Source: Hoeflea_A sp963921345
GTDB lineage: Bacteria; Pseudomonadota; Alphaproteobacteria; Rhizobiales; Rhizobiaceae
Reading direction: 5' to 3'
Assembly (NCBI GenBank): GCA_963921345.3
Contig: OZ001228.1
Coordinates: 186,001 to 250,000 of the forward strand
Length of the DNA: 64,000 nt
The notes under the pieces: generated by a model
What the model was told of the DNA's origin: nothing
Databases searched by the model: none
The model's input: only the letters and a program-made list of their open reading frames with translations
Translations under genes and position numbers: made by a program
Shown here: positions 51,766-60,104 of the stretch, one piece after another
Layout of the letters: each line of letters starts with the position of its first letter
Position numbering within the stretch: the stretch's first letter is position 1

Positions 51766-52130
51766 TGCAAAACACCCCCGACCAGCTTTGCCGTGCCGCT
51801 CTGGCTGTCCTGATCGTACTGCAACTCGTGATGCTTGCCGCGCTGTTAACGAAGACGCCGCCGCATCCGCCGATCGCCGTTGCGCCGTTTGCGCTGGGTC
51901 CGTTTCTCGGCGGCTCTCTGGCCATAGCGATTGCCAGCTTCTTCCTCGGGTCGGCGACGACCCGTGGCGGTCGGGCGACAGCGCTTCTCGCCGGCGTCTT
52001 GGCGCTGGTTTCGTTCGGTCCGCAGAAATGGATCGATCCCGCCATTGCGCAAATCTGGCCGGCCGTTTTGCTGGGCGAGATGGCGGTTCTTTCCCTGGCG
52101 GCGAGCCTGATCAAAGCCGTTCGTGATTGA
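51765..52130 (+). CDS. Small integral membrane protein
   Basis: 121-aa hydrophobic protein with about four membrane helices (LCRAALAVLIVLQLVMLAAL; FLGGSLAIAIASFFLG; ATALLAGVLALVSFG; LLGEMAVLSLAASLIKAV). No family recognised. It is the first gene behind the TetR operators and is followed after 32 bp by an FAD flavoprotein, so it may serve as that enzyme's membrane anchor or as a transporter for its substrate; this is inference from position. Confidence 0.75.
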   Translation: MQNTPDQLCRAALAVLIVLQLVMLAALLTKTPPHPPIAVAPFALGPFLGGSLAIAIASFFLGSATTRGGRATALLAGVLALVSFGPQKWIDPAIAQIWPAVLLGEMAVLSLAASLIKAVRD

Positions 52131-52162
52131 CGGTCCGACGCATCTGAACAAAGATCCGCGCC

Positions 52163-53581
52163 GTGGAAGAAGTAATCGCGCGCATAGAGCCGGCCGATCG
52201 GATGTCGGCGGAAGTTTCGGTCGATATCGCGGTCGTCGGCGCCGGCGCCTGCGGATTGACCGCGGCATTGCGGGCGGCCGATGCGGGCGCTGAGGTGCTG
52301 GTGCTGGAGAAAACCGACAGCCCGTTCGGTTCGACCTCGATGTCGTCGGGTTTCGTGCCGGCCGCAGCCACCGCCTTTCAGGCAAAACAGGGGATCGAGG
52401 ATTCGGTGACGTTGTTTGCCGAGGACATCCAGGGCAAGGCAAAGGGACAAGCCGTGCCGCACCTGGTCGATTTGGCGACGCGTTCGATCGGACCGGCGCT
52501 GGAATGGCTGCATGACGGTCACGGCGTCGACTGGGTCGTGCTGGACGATTTTCTCTATCCCGGTCACAGTTGCCACCGCATGCATGCCGTCCCTGAAAAG
52601 ACCGGGGAAGCGTTGCTGGCACGGCTGGTCTCCGCGGCGGAGACACAAGGCATTCCGATCGTCTGCGACGCCCCCGTCGACACGCTTTTCGTCGATGACG
52701 GGACGATCGCGGGCATCGCGCTCGAAAGGCCGGATGGTGCGCGGGAAACCATTGCCTGCGGCGCGGCGATCCTGGCCTGCAACGGCTATGGCGGCAACGC
52801 CGGGCTGGTCTCGCGGTATCTGCCTTACATGCAAGGCGCGCCCTATCACGGCCATGCCGGAAACACCGGCGAGGCCATTTTGTGGGGGGAACGGCTGGGC
52901 GCGCGGATTGCCTGCCTTTCAGCCTGCCAGGGACACGGGTCGCTGGCGGATCCGGGCGCCATCCTGATCAGCTGGGCGCTGATGATGCAGGGCGGGTTCC
53001 AGGTCAACGCGGACGGCCGCCGCTTTTCCAACGAGCATCGCGGCTATTCCGAACAGGCCGTCGACGTCGTCGCGCAGCCGGGCGGGCGGGTCTGGTGCGT
53101 TTTTGACGAGCGTATACGGGAAACGGCGAGGGGGCTTTCCGAGTTCCGCGACGCCGAATCGATGGGCCTGATCAAATCGGCGCCAACGGTAGAAACCCTC
53201 GCATCCGCAATCGGCGTGTCCGCGTCAAACTTGGAGGCGGAGTTCATCCAAATCGAAGCCTGCGCCGCGGGCGGGGGCACCGATCCCCACGGCCGCGACT
53301 TTGCAACTGCACCCGTGTTGCGGCCGCCCTTCCACGCCGTGCGGGTGAGCGGTGCGCTGTTTCATACGCAGGGCGGGCTGGTGATCGACGAAACCGCGCG
53401 GGTCGTCGGTTCTGATGGCCGGCCGTTCGGCAATCTGTTCGCCGGCGGTGGGGCCGCGTGCGGCGTTTCGGGAACAGAACTTGCGGGGTATCTGTCGGGC
53501 AACGGCCTACTGACGGCGATAGCGTTCGGATCCGTTGCCGGTCAGTCGGCCGGACGGCTGGTTACCCATCGCCGGGAATGA
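52163..53581 (+). CDS. FAD-dependent dehydrogenase, fumarate reductase/KSTD-like flavoprotein
   Basis: 472-aa flavoprotein of the FAD_binding_2 family. The Rossmann motif is VDIAVVGAGACGLTAALRAA (about residues 18-37). The family end region is GGLVIDETARVVGSDGRPFG followed by NLFAGGGAACGVSG. Relatives are fumarate reductases, 3-ketosteroid dehydrogenases and tricarballylate dehydrogenases. The start is GTG at 52163; an ATG at 52202 giving MSAEVSVDIAV is an alternative. Expression is probably under the TetR regulator. Its end overlaps the convergent lipase gene by 20 bp. Confidence 0.87.
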   Translation: MEEVIARIEPADRMSAEVSVDIAVVGAGACGLTAALRAADAGAEVLVLEKTDSPFGSTSMSSGFVPAAATAFQAKQGIEDSVTLFAEDIQGKAKGQAVPHLVDLATRSIGPALEWLHDGHGVDWVVLDDFLYPGHSCHRMHAVPEKTGEALLARLVSAAETQGIPIVCDAPVDTLFVDDGTIAGIALERPDGARETIACGAAILACNGYGGNAGLVSRYLPYMQGAPYHGHAGNTGEAILWGERLGARIACLSACQGHGSLADPGAILISWALMMQGGFQVNADGRRFSNEHRGYSEQAVDVVAQPGGRVWCVFDERIRETARGLSEFRDAESMGLIKSAPTVETLASAIGVSASNLEAEFIQIEACAAGGGTDPHGRDFATAPVLRPPFHAVRVSGALFHTQGGLVIDETARVVGSDGRPFGNLFAGGGAACGVSGTELAGYLSGNGLLTAIAFGSVAGQSAGRLVTHRRE

Positions 53582-54506
53582 AGGCCTTGATGGCCGCCAT
53601 CACCTGGTTGCGATAGACGTCGGCCTCCTGGAACAGCTCGTGCTTGGCATAGTCGATGGTGATCAGCTCGCTGGCTCGAAAACGCGACGCCATGTCTTCC
53701 AGCAGATGATGCGGAACGATGTCGTCGGCGCCGGCACCGAGCAGCAGCGTCGGGATGCGGATCGACGCCAGATGGCTGGATTTCTGGATCTTGGCGATGG
53801 TCTTCAGCGATTCCGAAAGCCAGCGAAACGTCGGGCCGCCGAGGATGAAATCCGGACAGGTGTCGTAGATGGCGAGGTTGCGCCGGAACCGGACCGGATC
53901 CGAGGTCAGTACGTTTCGAGCGAATTCCAGATTGCCGCGCCGCGATCCGGTCGGGGCAACGCCGCCGAGACCGATCCAGCAGGCTAGCGTCGCGCCGATG
54001 CGCAGCGTCGCCTGGCCGAACCGATCATGTTTGAGCCCGACGAAGGGCGAGGTCACGGCGAGGCGCTCGATGCGGTTGGCGAGACGAGGCGCTGCGGACA
54101 GCGCGATCAGAGCACCCGTGGAATGGCCGATGACGAAGAAAGGCAGCCGCGCGTCCGGCAGCACGATTTCCTCGAGAAACTGCTCCAGGTCCTTTTCGTA
54201 GTCGGAGAAGCGCCGCACGTAACCCGGCATCGGGTTTTTCAACAGCCGCTGTGAACCGCCCTGGCCGCGCCAGTCGAACGTGGCGACCCAGAGGCCGGAT
54301 GCGGTCAGGTCGCGGATGGTCTCGTAGTATTTCTCGATGGTTTCGTTGCGGCCCTTGAGCAGCACGACGGTGCCTCTGGCACGGGTGACGTCGGCCTTGA
54401 AGATGGCGTAGCGCACCTTCTTCTTGTCGCGCGTCTCGAAATAGCCGGCAACCACGTTCTCGGGCGCTGGATTGTCGGGCGTGCTGTGCAGGACGTCGGC
54501 TTTCAT
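53562..54506 (-). CDS. Alpha/beta hydrolase, lysophospholipase-like (PldB type)
   Basis: 314-aa serine hydrolase of the Hydrolase_4/PldB group. The oxyanion region is VVLLKGRNETIEKYYETIRD, the nucleophile elbow is VIGHSTGAL (Ser in GHSTG), the acid is probably Asp in LGAGADDIVP and the His is in YAKHELFQE. It should hydrolyse lysophospholipids or monoacylglycerols at the inner membrane or in the cytoplasm; no signal peptide is seen. The start MKADVLHSTPD was chosen over a longer reading that enters the ROSE/hsp20 leader. Confidence 0.88.
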   Translation of the reverse strand: MKADVLHSTPDNPAPENVVAGYFETRDKKKVRYAIFKADVTRARGTVVLLKGRNETIEKYYETIRDLTASGLWVATFDWRGQGGSQRLLKNPMPGYVRRFSDYEKDLEQFLEEIVLPDARLPFFVIGHSTGALIALSAAPRLANRIERLAVTSPFVGLKHDRFGQATLRIGATLACWIGLGGVAPTGSRRGNLEFARNVLTSDPVRFRRNLAIYDTCPDFILGGPTFRWLSESLKTIAKIQKSSHLASIRIPTLLLGAGADDIVPHHLLEDMASRFRASELITIDYAKHELFQEADVYRNQVMAAIKAFIPGDG

Positions 54507-54616
54507 CAAGCCATCTATAGAGCCTTTCCGGGAGCGCGGATCAAGGCCCAAACCGCCGGAATTCCAGTGTTTTTCGCCGTCCCGCCGACACTCTTGAAAT
54601 GCCCGGAGCGGCTCAC

Positions 54617-54728
54617 CACCTATAACCTGCAGGTGCCATTACGGACCTGCTGGCCGACAAGACCCGCCGCTGAATGGGGGTTGCCAACGGCCAGAACGCA
54701 AAAACGTCGCTCAAAGGAGGACAGGACC
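54617..54728 (+). promoter_or_regulatory. ROSE-type RNA thermometer of hsp20
   Basis: The leader before the hsp20 start folds into several hairpins: GCAGGT/ACCTGC (54629-54650), CTGGCCG/CGGCCAG (54650-54694), and a last weak stem in which GTCGCTC (54706-54712) faces GAGGAC (54717-54722) of the Shine-Dalgarno region with one bulged G. UCGCU (54707-54711) matches the conserved U-(U/C)-GCU of ROSE elements just ahead of the ribosome site. Such leaders block translation at low temperature and melt on heat shock. Confidence 0.8.
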
Positions 54729-55199
54729 ATGCGTCATGTCGATTTTTCACCCCTTTATCGTTCCACGGTCGGCTTCGACCGCCTCTTCACCATGCTGGAC
54801 TCGCTTGCCCAGCCTGAAGGCAGCCAGACCTACCCGCCCTACAACATCGAAAAGACCGGCGACAACGCCTACCGGATCACCATGGCCGTGGCCGGTTTCG
54901 GCGAAGACGAACTTTCGATCGAGGCTCGCGAACACGTCCTGACGGTCACCGGCGAAAAAGCCGAAGACGGCGAAAAGGACGGCGATTTCCTCTATCGCGG
55001 CATCGCCAAGCGCGCCTTCGAGCGCCGCTTCCAGCTCGCCGAGCATGTCGAGGTCAAGGGTGCCAAGCTTGAAAACGGCTTGCTCCATGTCGACCTCGCC
55101 CGCGAAATTCCGGAGGCCATGAAGCCGCGCCGGATCGACATCGCCGTCGACAAGTCGACGACGGAAGCCAAGCAAATCGAAGCTGAAACGGTCGCCTGA
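54729..55199 (+). CDS. Small heat shock protein Hsp20 (IbpA-like)
   Basis: 156-aa alpha-crystallin-type chaperone. The N-terminus RSTVGFDRLFTMLDSL is typical of rhizobial class A Hsp20. The crystallin domain (about 35-130) has YPPYNIEKTGDNAYRITMAV, AGFGEDELSIEAREHVLTVT and GIAKRAFERRFQLAEHVEV, ending with an IxI-like tail (RRIDIAVD). It binds unfolding proteins to stop aggregation. The ribosome site AAAGGAGG is part of a ROSE thermometer. A strong terminator follows. Confidence 0.94.
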   Translation: MRHVDFSPLYRSTVGFDRLFTMLDSLAQPEGSQTYPPYNIEKTGDNAYRITMAVAGFGEDELSIEAREHVLTVTGEKAEDGEKDGDFLYRGIAKRAFERRFQLAEHVEVKGAKLENGLLHVDLAREIPEAMKPRRIDIAVDKSTTEAKQIEAETVA

Positions 55200-55230
55200 A
55201 TGCAGACCTGACGGCCATGCCAGAGTGCGA

Positions 55231-55256
55231 ACGGCGCCCCGCGGGGCGCCGTTTTG
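55231..55256 (+). terminator. Rho-independent terminator of hsp20
   Basis: ACGGCGCCCC / GGGGCGCCGT hairpin with a GC loop followed by TTTTGATTTT, 31 bp after the hsp20 stop. Confidence 0.85.
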
Positions 55257-55307
55257 ATTTTGAGCATCCGCTCGTCGGGAACCCGGACTCCCGAATGTCG
55301 ATCGAAC

Positions 55308-55661
55308 CTAAAGCTCCCTCCCGGGATAGATCGTCGAGGGAAGCCGAAGCGCATCGAGATCGTGGACGCATCCCAGGTTTATTCGATAGCACCCGGGATC
55401 CAATCGGGTTTCGACAAAAGTGTGTACGCCGCACCGTCCGCAGAAGTGATGGCGAGCCGTTCCGGTTCCGAACCGGTATGTCGACAGAACACCTTTCTCG
55501 TCCGATATTTCGATGAACTCGGGCGCGATGACAGCGGCGCTCATGACGATGCCCTTGCGGGCACAGATTGAACAGTCGCACCGCATCGTCTCCTCTATTT
55601 TGGCAGCGGCGAAAGCGAATCTGACGGCACCGCAGTGACAGCTGCCTTTGTACTCGATCAT
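55308..55661 (-). CDS. GFA-family protein (CENP-V/Gfa-like)
   Basis: 117-aa zinc protein of the glutathione-dependent formaldehyde-activating enzyme family. Zinc ligands are in GSCHCGAVRF, MRCDCSICARKG and FCGRCGVHTF. Single-domain members usually serve as S-hydroxymethylglutathione synthase homologs or have unknown small-molecule functions. It is 23 bp beyond the exported ankyrin gene on the same strand and could be the third gene of that operon. All eight expected cysteines of the two zinc sites are present. Confidence 0.9.
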   Translation of the reverse strand: MIEYKGSCHCGAVRFAFAAAKIEETMRCDCSICARKGIVMSAAVIAPEFIEISDEKGVLSTYRFGTGTARHHFCGRCGVHTFVETRLDPGCYRINLGCVHDLDALRLPSTIYPGREL

Positions 55662-55684
55662 CCGTGCACTCCTGAACGGCGACC

Positions 55685-56395
55685 CTATTTGCGTTCGCCA
55701 ACAGCGGTTTCGAGAAGCCCGGCGATTTCGTCCATGTCACGCGACCTGGCGTGCTCGAGAGCCGTGACACCCCGGTCATCGCCGATGGTCGGGTCGGCTC
55801 CACCCTCCAGCAGAAGCGCCACGATCTCCTGGTAGATCGGTCCGCCATCTCCGAGAATCACGGCTTCCAGAAGAGCGGTCCAGCCGAGGTTGTTCACGTG
55901 ATCGATATCCACGTCGGTCGTCAGCAGATAGCGCACCACGTCCACATGGCCGTGATGGGCCGCCGGCGTGAGCGCCGTTCCTCCATAGCGATTGACGCTG
56001 CTCAAATCCGCCCCTGCCGCGACCGTCATTTTGAGAATTTCGAGCCTGCCCTCAGCACCGGCGTAGAGATAAGCGCTGTCCTGCAGCCGGTCCTTGGCAT
56101 TGACGTCGGCGCCGGCCGAAATCAGCAGCCGGGCCGCGTCGATGGCGTCGGCATGGGTGGCGATCAACAGCGCCGTCCTTCCGCGATCGTCCCGACTGTC
56201 GACGGGTATTCCTGCGTCCAGTCCCTGCCGCAGGCCGGCGGTGTCGTTCGAACGGGCCGCTTCCAGGAATTCCATGACCATCGATCCGTTATCGGCGCTT
56301 TGTTGCGCCTTTGCCAGGGGCGTGGGCGACACCATCGGCCAACTCAACAACAGACCGAGTGCGACAGTTGCGGCTGCTCTGCTGACGCGCATCAC
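55685..56395 (-). CDS. Exported ankyrin-repeat protein
   Basis: 236-aa protein with a Sec signal (RAAATVALGLLLSWPMVSPT up to AKAQQSAD) followed by about five ankyrin repeats, for example DDRGRTALLIATHADAIDAA, ARLLISAGADVNAKDRLQDS and VRYLLTTDVDIDHVNNLGWT. It should be periplasmic and act by protein binding. It starts 4 bp after the stop of an exported deaminase-like gene, so the two are translationally coupled. Binding or inhibiting that deaminase is the obvious hypothesis. Confidence 0.88.
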   Translation of the reverse strand: MMRVSRAAATVALGLLLSWPMVSPTPLAKAQQSADNGSMVMEFLEAARSNDTAGLRQGLDAGIPVDSRDDRGRTALLIATHADAIDAARLLISAGADVNAKDRLQDSAYLYAGAEGRLEILKMTVAAGADLSSVNRYGGTALTPAAHHGHVDVVRYLLTTDVDIDHVNNLGWTALLEAVILGDGGPIYQEIVALLLEGGADPTIGDDRGVTALEHARSRDMDEIAGLLETAVGERK

Positions 56396-56399
56396 CCAT

Positions 56400-56897
56400 T
56401 CACCGGCAAAGTCTCGGCCGCCCGGCGCTGTTCAGGTCGCGGCCATAGACCAGTTGCCCGATCCCTGCCCAATAGGCAGCAGCCTCGCACATGGGGCACG
56501 GCCGCGAAGACGAATACATGACCGCCTCACGCAAATCGCGGCTGTGCAGGCGGCGCGCGGCGTCCCTGATCGCTGCCATTTCCGCATGACCGGTGGGATC
56601 CCCGTCGATGACGACACGGCTCCAGGACTGTCCGACGATCCTGTCGTTCAGCACGACAACCGCACCGTAGGCCTGGTCGCCGCGGTCAACCGCGATCCGG
56701 CGCATGTCGAATGCCCGATCCATGAAGCTGGCCGCATCGGAATCCGATGGTTGAAGGATGGGATCGGAATCCGATTCAGCGGCGAAGGCGCTGCGATGCA
56801 GGCCGAACACCCATGGGGCAAGCCCTGATACCGCCAGCATCGCGCGCCTCGCGAAGAGGGGTTTTTTTCGCCGATGCGGCGCACCTCGTTGATCCAT
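56400..56897 (-). CDS. Exported cytidine/guanine deaminase-like protein, short C-terminus
   Basis: 165-aa member of the zinc-dependent nucleoside/nucleobase deaminase superfamily. An N-terminal leader with RRKKPLFARRAMLAVSGLAP and a following hydrophobic stretch to HRSAFAAES looks like a Tat or Sec signal, which is unusual since nearly all relatives are cytoplasmic. The active-site motifs HAEMAA and PCPMCEAA (zinc ligands and catalytic Glu) are present. The protein ends about 14 residues after LVYGRDL, shorter than typical guanine or tRNA deaminases. It is coupled to the exported ankyrin gene. A periplasmic deaminase acting on nucleosides or on another molecule is suggested. Confidence 0.8.
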   Translation of the reverse strand: MDQRGAPHRRKKPLFARRAMLAVSGLAPWVFGLHRSAFAAESDSDPILQPSDSDAASFMDRAFDMRRIAVDRGDQAYGAVVVLNDRIVGQSWSRVVIDGDPTGHAEMAAIRDAARRLHSRDLREAVMYSSSRPCPMCEAAAYWAGIGQLVYGRDLNSAGRPRLCR

Positions 56898-57025
56898 GAA
56901 GGCGTCCTCCCGACGTTGCGGCTGTCGACGAGTCAGGCCGTCGACTTAAATGGGTTCAACACTTCACGATGATAGGGCGCAACTGCAAAACCGGCCAGTG
57001 CGCGGGGCCCTGCCATTCGAGGGCT

Positions 57026-57355
57026 TTATCGCTCGTTCCCGCTCTCGACGAAATTGTCGCGCAGATAGGTCATGAACGGCTGCCCTTCGTAAGTCCCGTG
57101 TGCGTCGATGGATTCCGTCGTAATGTCCTCGAAGTGGCGGTCCAGGACCGTCGAGCGCTCGTGGTGGAGGGGCGACGCGCAATAGCACTCCTCGGACCAC
57201 TCGATGGATCCGTTGGCGGCGACCACCGCCCGGTTCATCGAAGCGACTATTTCGGCCCCATCCGGCCGCTGTTGGGCGATCGACCCGTCGGTCAACCTCC
57301 TGTGCAGTTCGTCCGCGTGCTCGCGCCTGAGCCGTGCCCTCACATGATAGATCAT
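57026..57355 (-). CDS. Small protein of unknown function
   Basis: 109-aa cytoplasmic protein starting MIYHVRARLRREHADELHRR, with GGAGGTGGCG before the ATG. The beginning suggests a ferredoxin-like fold as in YCII/ABM-type domains, and a conserved-looking stretch EWSEECYCASPLHHERSTVL contains two Cys and two His. I do not recognise a named family. It is monocistronic, with 129 bp to the deaminase gene. Confidence 0.7.
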   Translation of the reverse strand: MIYHVRARLRREHADELHRRLTDGSIAQQRPDGAEIVASMNRAVVAANGSIEWSEECYCASPLHHERSTVLDRHFEDITTESIDAHGTYEGQPFMTYLRDNFVESGNER

Positions 57356-57501
57356 CGCCACCTCCATGAATTGCGACGGTTCGGACCTTACGGCTTCAAG
57401 TGTGCTTGAAGTCAAGCGCCATCGCCTGGGGGAATCTGCGTCAGCGAAGCGGGTGCTCGTGAGCGGGGCTCGAACCGACCGTTATCGAGTCCGATTGATC
57501 C

Positions 57502-58311
57502 CTAGAGAATCCTCGGAGGTTCGCCGGTATCCTCGCGCGCCGCGTCCGCCTCAGCCGACGACGTCCACCGCGCGCCAATGACACGTGCTGCCGTCACGCC
57601 ATCCGCCGCCTCGGAAATCAACCACGCGAGCGCATCGTTCATGATACTTGCAGGAAGGAGTTTGCCGCGGCCGGCTCGCCCGTCTCCGTTCCCGGGAATG
57701 AAATCGGTGTCTGTCGGTCCGCCCGGCGCGATCGTGTTCACCGTGACGCCGGTTCCTTCCAAGTCCTCGGCGAATATCCGCGTCATGGCGTCCAGCGCCG
57801 CCTTGCTCGGTCCGTAGGGCGCGTATCCCTTGCGCGCCATCATGAAATGACTGGTCGAGACGTTGATGATCCGGCCCCATCCGCTTTCGATCATGGACGG
57901 GGCGAACGCCTTTGCCAGCAAGAACGGGCCATTGACGTTGGTCGAAACAATCCCCTCCCACGCTGCGTCGGGAATCTGCCAGAACTTCACCGGATCGGTG
58001 GCGAAATTCTCCGAGATGTCGCGTGGGCCTCGTCCGGCATTGTTGATCAGAACGTCCACTTTGCCGTAGGCGGCCAATACCGCCTCGGCAACCGTTTTGA
58101 CATCGGCGGGCGCGGCAACGTCGCCGACAATACCGATTATCCGGCCATCGCCGAATTCAGCCGTGAGGCTATCAACGGCGTTGGTCAGCGCCGCCCTATC
58201 GCGCATGGCGGTGATCGCCACGTCAAGGCCCTCGCGAAGGAGGGCGCGGGCGAACTGCAATCCGATCCCGCGGCTTCCGCCGCTTACGACCGCGACTTTC
58301 CGACGTTCCAT
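57502..58311 (-). CDS. Short-chain dehydrogenase/reductase
   Basis: 269-aa classical SDR with VVSGGSRGIGLQFA as cofactor loop, INNAGRGPRD, catalytic Ser in NVSTSHF and YGPSK as Tyr-x-x-x-Lys. The C-terminal third (APGGPTDTDFIPGNGD) is typical of FabG-like enzymes. It follows azoR on the same strand after 91 bp; the two reductases may form an operon controlled by the divergent LysR gene. Substrate unknown. Confidence 0.88.
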   Translation of the reverse strand: MERRKVAVVSGGSRGIGLQFARALLREGLDVAITAMRDRAALTNAVDSLTAEFGDGRIIGIVGDVAAPADVKTVAEAVLAAYGKVDVLINNAGRGPRDISENFATDPVKFWQIPDAAWEGIVSTNVNGPFLLAKAFAPSMIESGWGRIINVSTSHFMMARKGYAPYGPSKAALDAMTRIFAEDLEGTGVTVNTIAPGGPTDTDFIPGNGDGRAGRGKLLPASIMNDALAWLISEAADGVTAARVIGARWTSSAEADAAREDTGEPPRIL

Positions 58312-58402
58312 TGCGCACCCCACTGCTTCTGATGAATACCGGACATCGACCTGCGCTGAGGGTGGCGACAGCGGTCGTGTCCACCGCAGTCACCCCTTGG
58401 GT

Positions 58403-59014
58403 TCAGGCCGCGGCCAGCTGCAGTTCGTCGATCGCCTGGTTGGCCGACGCAATCGCGGTATCGGCGTCCATGGCGAGGCCGTTGGCGGATACGATCGTGA
58501 CATCGGTGATGCCGATGAAACCGAGGACCTGCTTCATGTAAGTGCTGGCAAAATCTGCCGGCGAACCGGTCTCGACCCCGCCGGAAGCGACGGTCACGAC
58601 CGCGCGCTTGCCTTCGAGCAGTCCGACCGGGCCCGCTTCGCCGTAGCTGAATGTCTCGCCGGCGCGCACGATCTGGTCGACCCAAAGTTTCAGAGAGGCG
58701 GGGATGCCGAAGTTATAGATCGGCAAACCGACAACGATCACGTCGGCGGCCCGCAACTCCTCGACGAGCGCATCGGAAGAACCGAGAACGGCCTTCTGCT
58801 CTTCGTTGCGCTGGTCCTTCGGCGTGAAATTCGCGCCGATCCAGGCTTCGTCTACCGGAGGCAGGCCTGCGGACACGTCGCGCTCGACCAGCTCGGCGCC
58901 GGGATTCTCCCGCCGCAGCTTGTCGGCGACCTTTGCAACCAGTCGCCGGGATACCGAACCGTCGCGTTGGCCGGAACTGTTGACTTTCAGGATCGTCTTC
59001 ACGCGGTTTTCCAT
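58403..59014 (-). CDS. azoR: FMN-dependent NADH:quinone/azo reductase
   Basis: 203-aa flavodoxin-fold reductase of the AzoR family. It has the FMN phosphate loop KVNSSGQRDGSVSRRL, the isoalloxazine contact VIVVGLPIYNFGIPASLKLW and VTVASGGVETG. It reduces quinones, azo compounds and nitroaromatics by two-electron transfer and protects against electrophiles. It is divergent from a LysR gene with 97 bp between starts, a frequent arrangement for azoR and its regulator. Confidence 0.9.
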   Translation of the reverse strand: MENRVKTILKVNSSGQRDGSVSRRLVAKVADKLRRENPGAELVERDVSAGLPPVDEAWIGANFTPKDQRNEEQKAVLGSSDALVEELRAADVIVVGLPIYNFGIPASLKLWVDQIVRAGETFSYGEAGPVGLLEGKRAVVTVASGGVETGSPADFASTYMKQVLGFIGITDVTIVSANGLAMDADTAIASANQAIDELQLAAA

Positions 59015-59111
59015 CTGGAATCTCCTCATTTTGCTGAAAGAGCGTCTTCGGAGCCGGATATACGTATCGGACTCATTGCGCAAAAGTGCCGAATGTGCAC
59101 ACTGATTGTGT

Positions 59112-60032
59112 ATGAACGCACAATGGAAAAGCTGGGACGAGGTGCGCACGGCCTACCACGTTGCCCGGCTTGGAACCCTCAGCGCCGCGGCCGAGTTTCT
59201 CGGCATGCACCACTCAACGGCAATCCGGCACATATCGGCCCTGGAGGAGCAATTGGGCGTCAAGCTGTTCCAGCGCCACCGGCGCGGCTACACGCCGACG
59301 GAGGCGGGACGCGAACTGATGAACTTCGCCGCGGTGACGGAGGACCAGTTCGAGCAGCTGGTGCAACTCATCCGCGGCCGCTGCGGAATCGTTGCCGGAG
59401 AGCTGATCGTCACTACGCTCGAGGCGCTGTCGCCGCTGATCACCTCATGGCTGGCCGCCTTCCAGCGGCAGCACCCGGACATCCGCATCAATCTGGTTCT
59501 GGACAAACGCAAGCTGCGGCTCGAATACGGCGAGGCCCATGTCGCCATACGGGTCGGCGAAAGGCCGGCCGAACCGGACAATGTCGTGCAGCATTTCATG
59601 ACCAGGCCGATGACCCTTTACGCCCATCGCGATTACGTCGACAGAATGGGCGTCATACGCGGTCCGAGCGATATCCGCCGACACAGCTTCCTGTTCGCAA
59701 CGGACGTGCCCGGGGATGTTCCCTTCTTCAAGTGGCTGCTGCAGAACGTCCCGCCGGAGAATGTCGTCCTGCGGGCGGAGCACACCCGGGCCATCGACGA
59801 TGCGCTGCTGGCCGGAATGGGAGTAGCGCCGGCGATTGTCGGTTTGGAGCACCCGGATCTCGTCCAGGTGATGCCGCCGGCCGATCCGGACTGGAACGAG
59901 GATGTCTGGCTGGTGACCCATGTCGACCTGCACCGCACGAACAAGGTGCAAGCCTGTCTTTCCTTCTTGAAGCAACAGGCAGCGCTGCTGGAGAATGCGG
60001 GCGCAGCGAAGATGGAACGAGAGCCTGCCTGA
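59112..60032 (+). CDS. LysR-family regulator, divergent from azoR
   Basis: 306-aa LysR-type protein. The helix-turn-helix covers WDEVRTAYHVARLGTLSAAA, EFLGMHHSTAIRHISALEEQ and LGVKLFQRHRRG; a ligand domain follows. The intergenic gap with azoR contains GTGC-N7-GCAC and other dyads usual for LysR sites. It most likely activates azoR and perhaps the SDR gene in response to a quinone-like compound. Confidence 0.92.
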   Translation: MNAQWKSWDEVRTAYHVARLGTLSAAAEFLGMHHSTAIRHISALEEQLGVKLFQRHRRGYTPTEAGRELMNFAAVTEDQFEQLVQLIRGRCGIVAGELIVTTLEALSPLITSWLAAFQRQHPDIRINLVLDKRKLRLEYGEAHVAIRVGERPAEPDNVVQHFMTRPMTLYAHRDYVDRMGVIRGPSDIRRHSFLFATDVPGDVPFFKWLLQNVPPENVVLRAEHTRAIDDALLAGMGVAPAIVGLEHPDLVQVMPPADPDWNEDVWLVTHVDLHRTNKVQACLSFLKQQAALLENAGAAKMEREPA

Positions 60033-60104
60033 CGAACTCGGCCACGCGGCCTTCACACAGGATATTCCCTTTCGACGGTGCACCCGAACAAGGCTGGCCC
60101 CGGT

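Noticed and set aside
57450..57500. tRNA-like stretch with GGGCTCGAACCGAC
   Set aside because: It resembles a T-loop by sequence, but no matching stems or cloverleaf could be formed.
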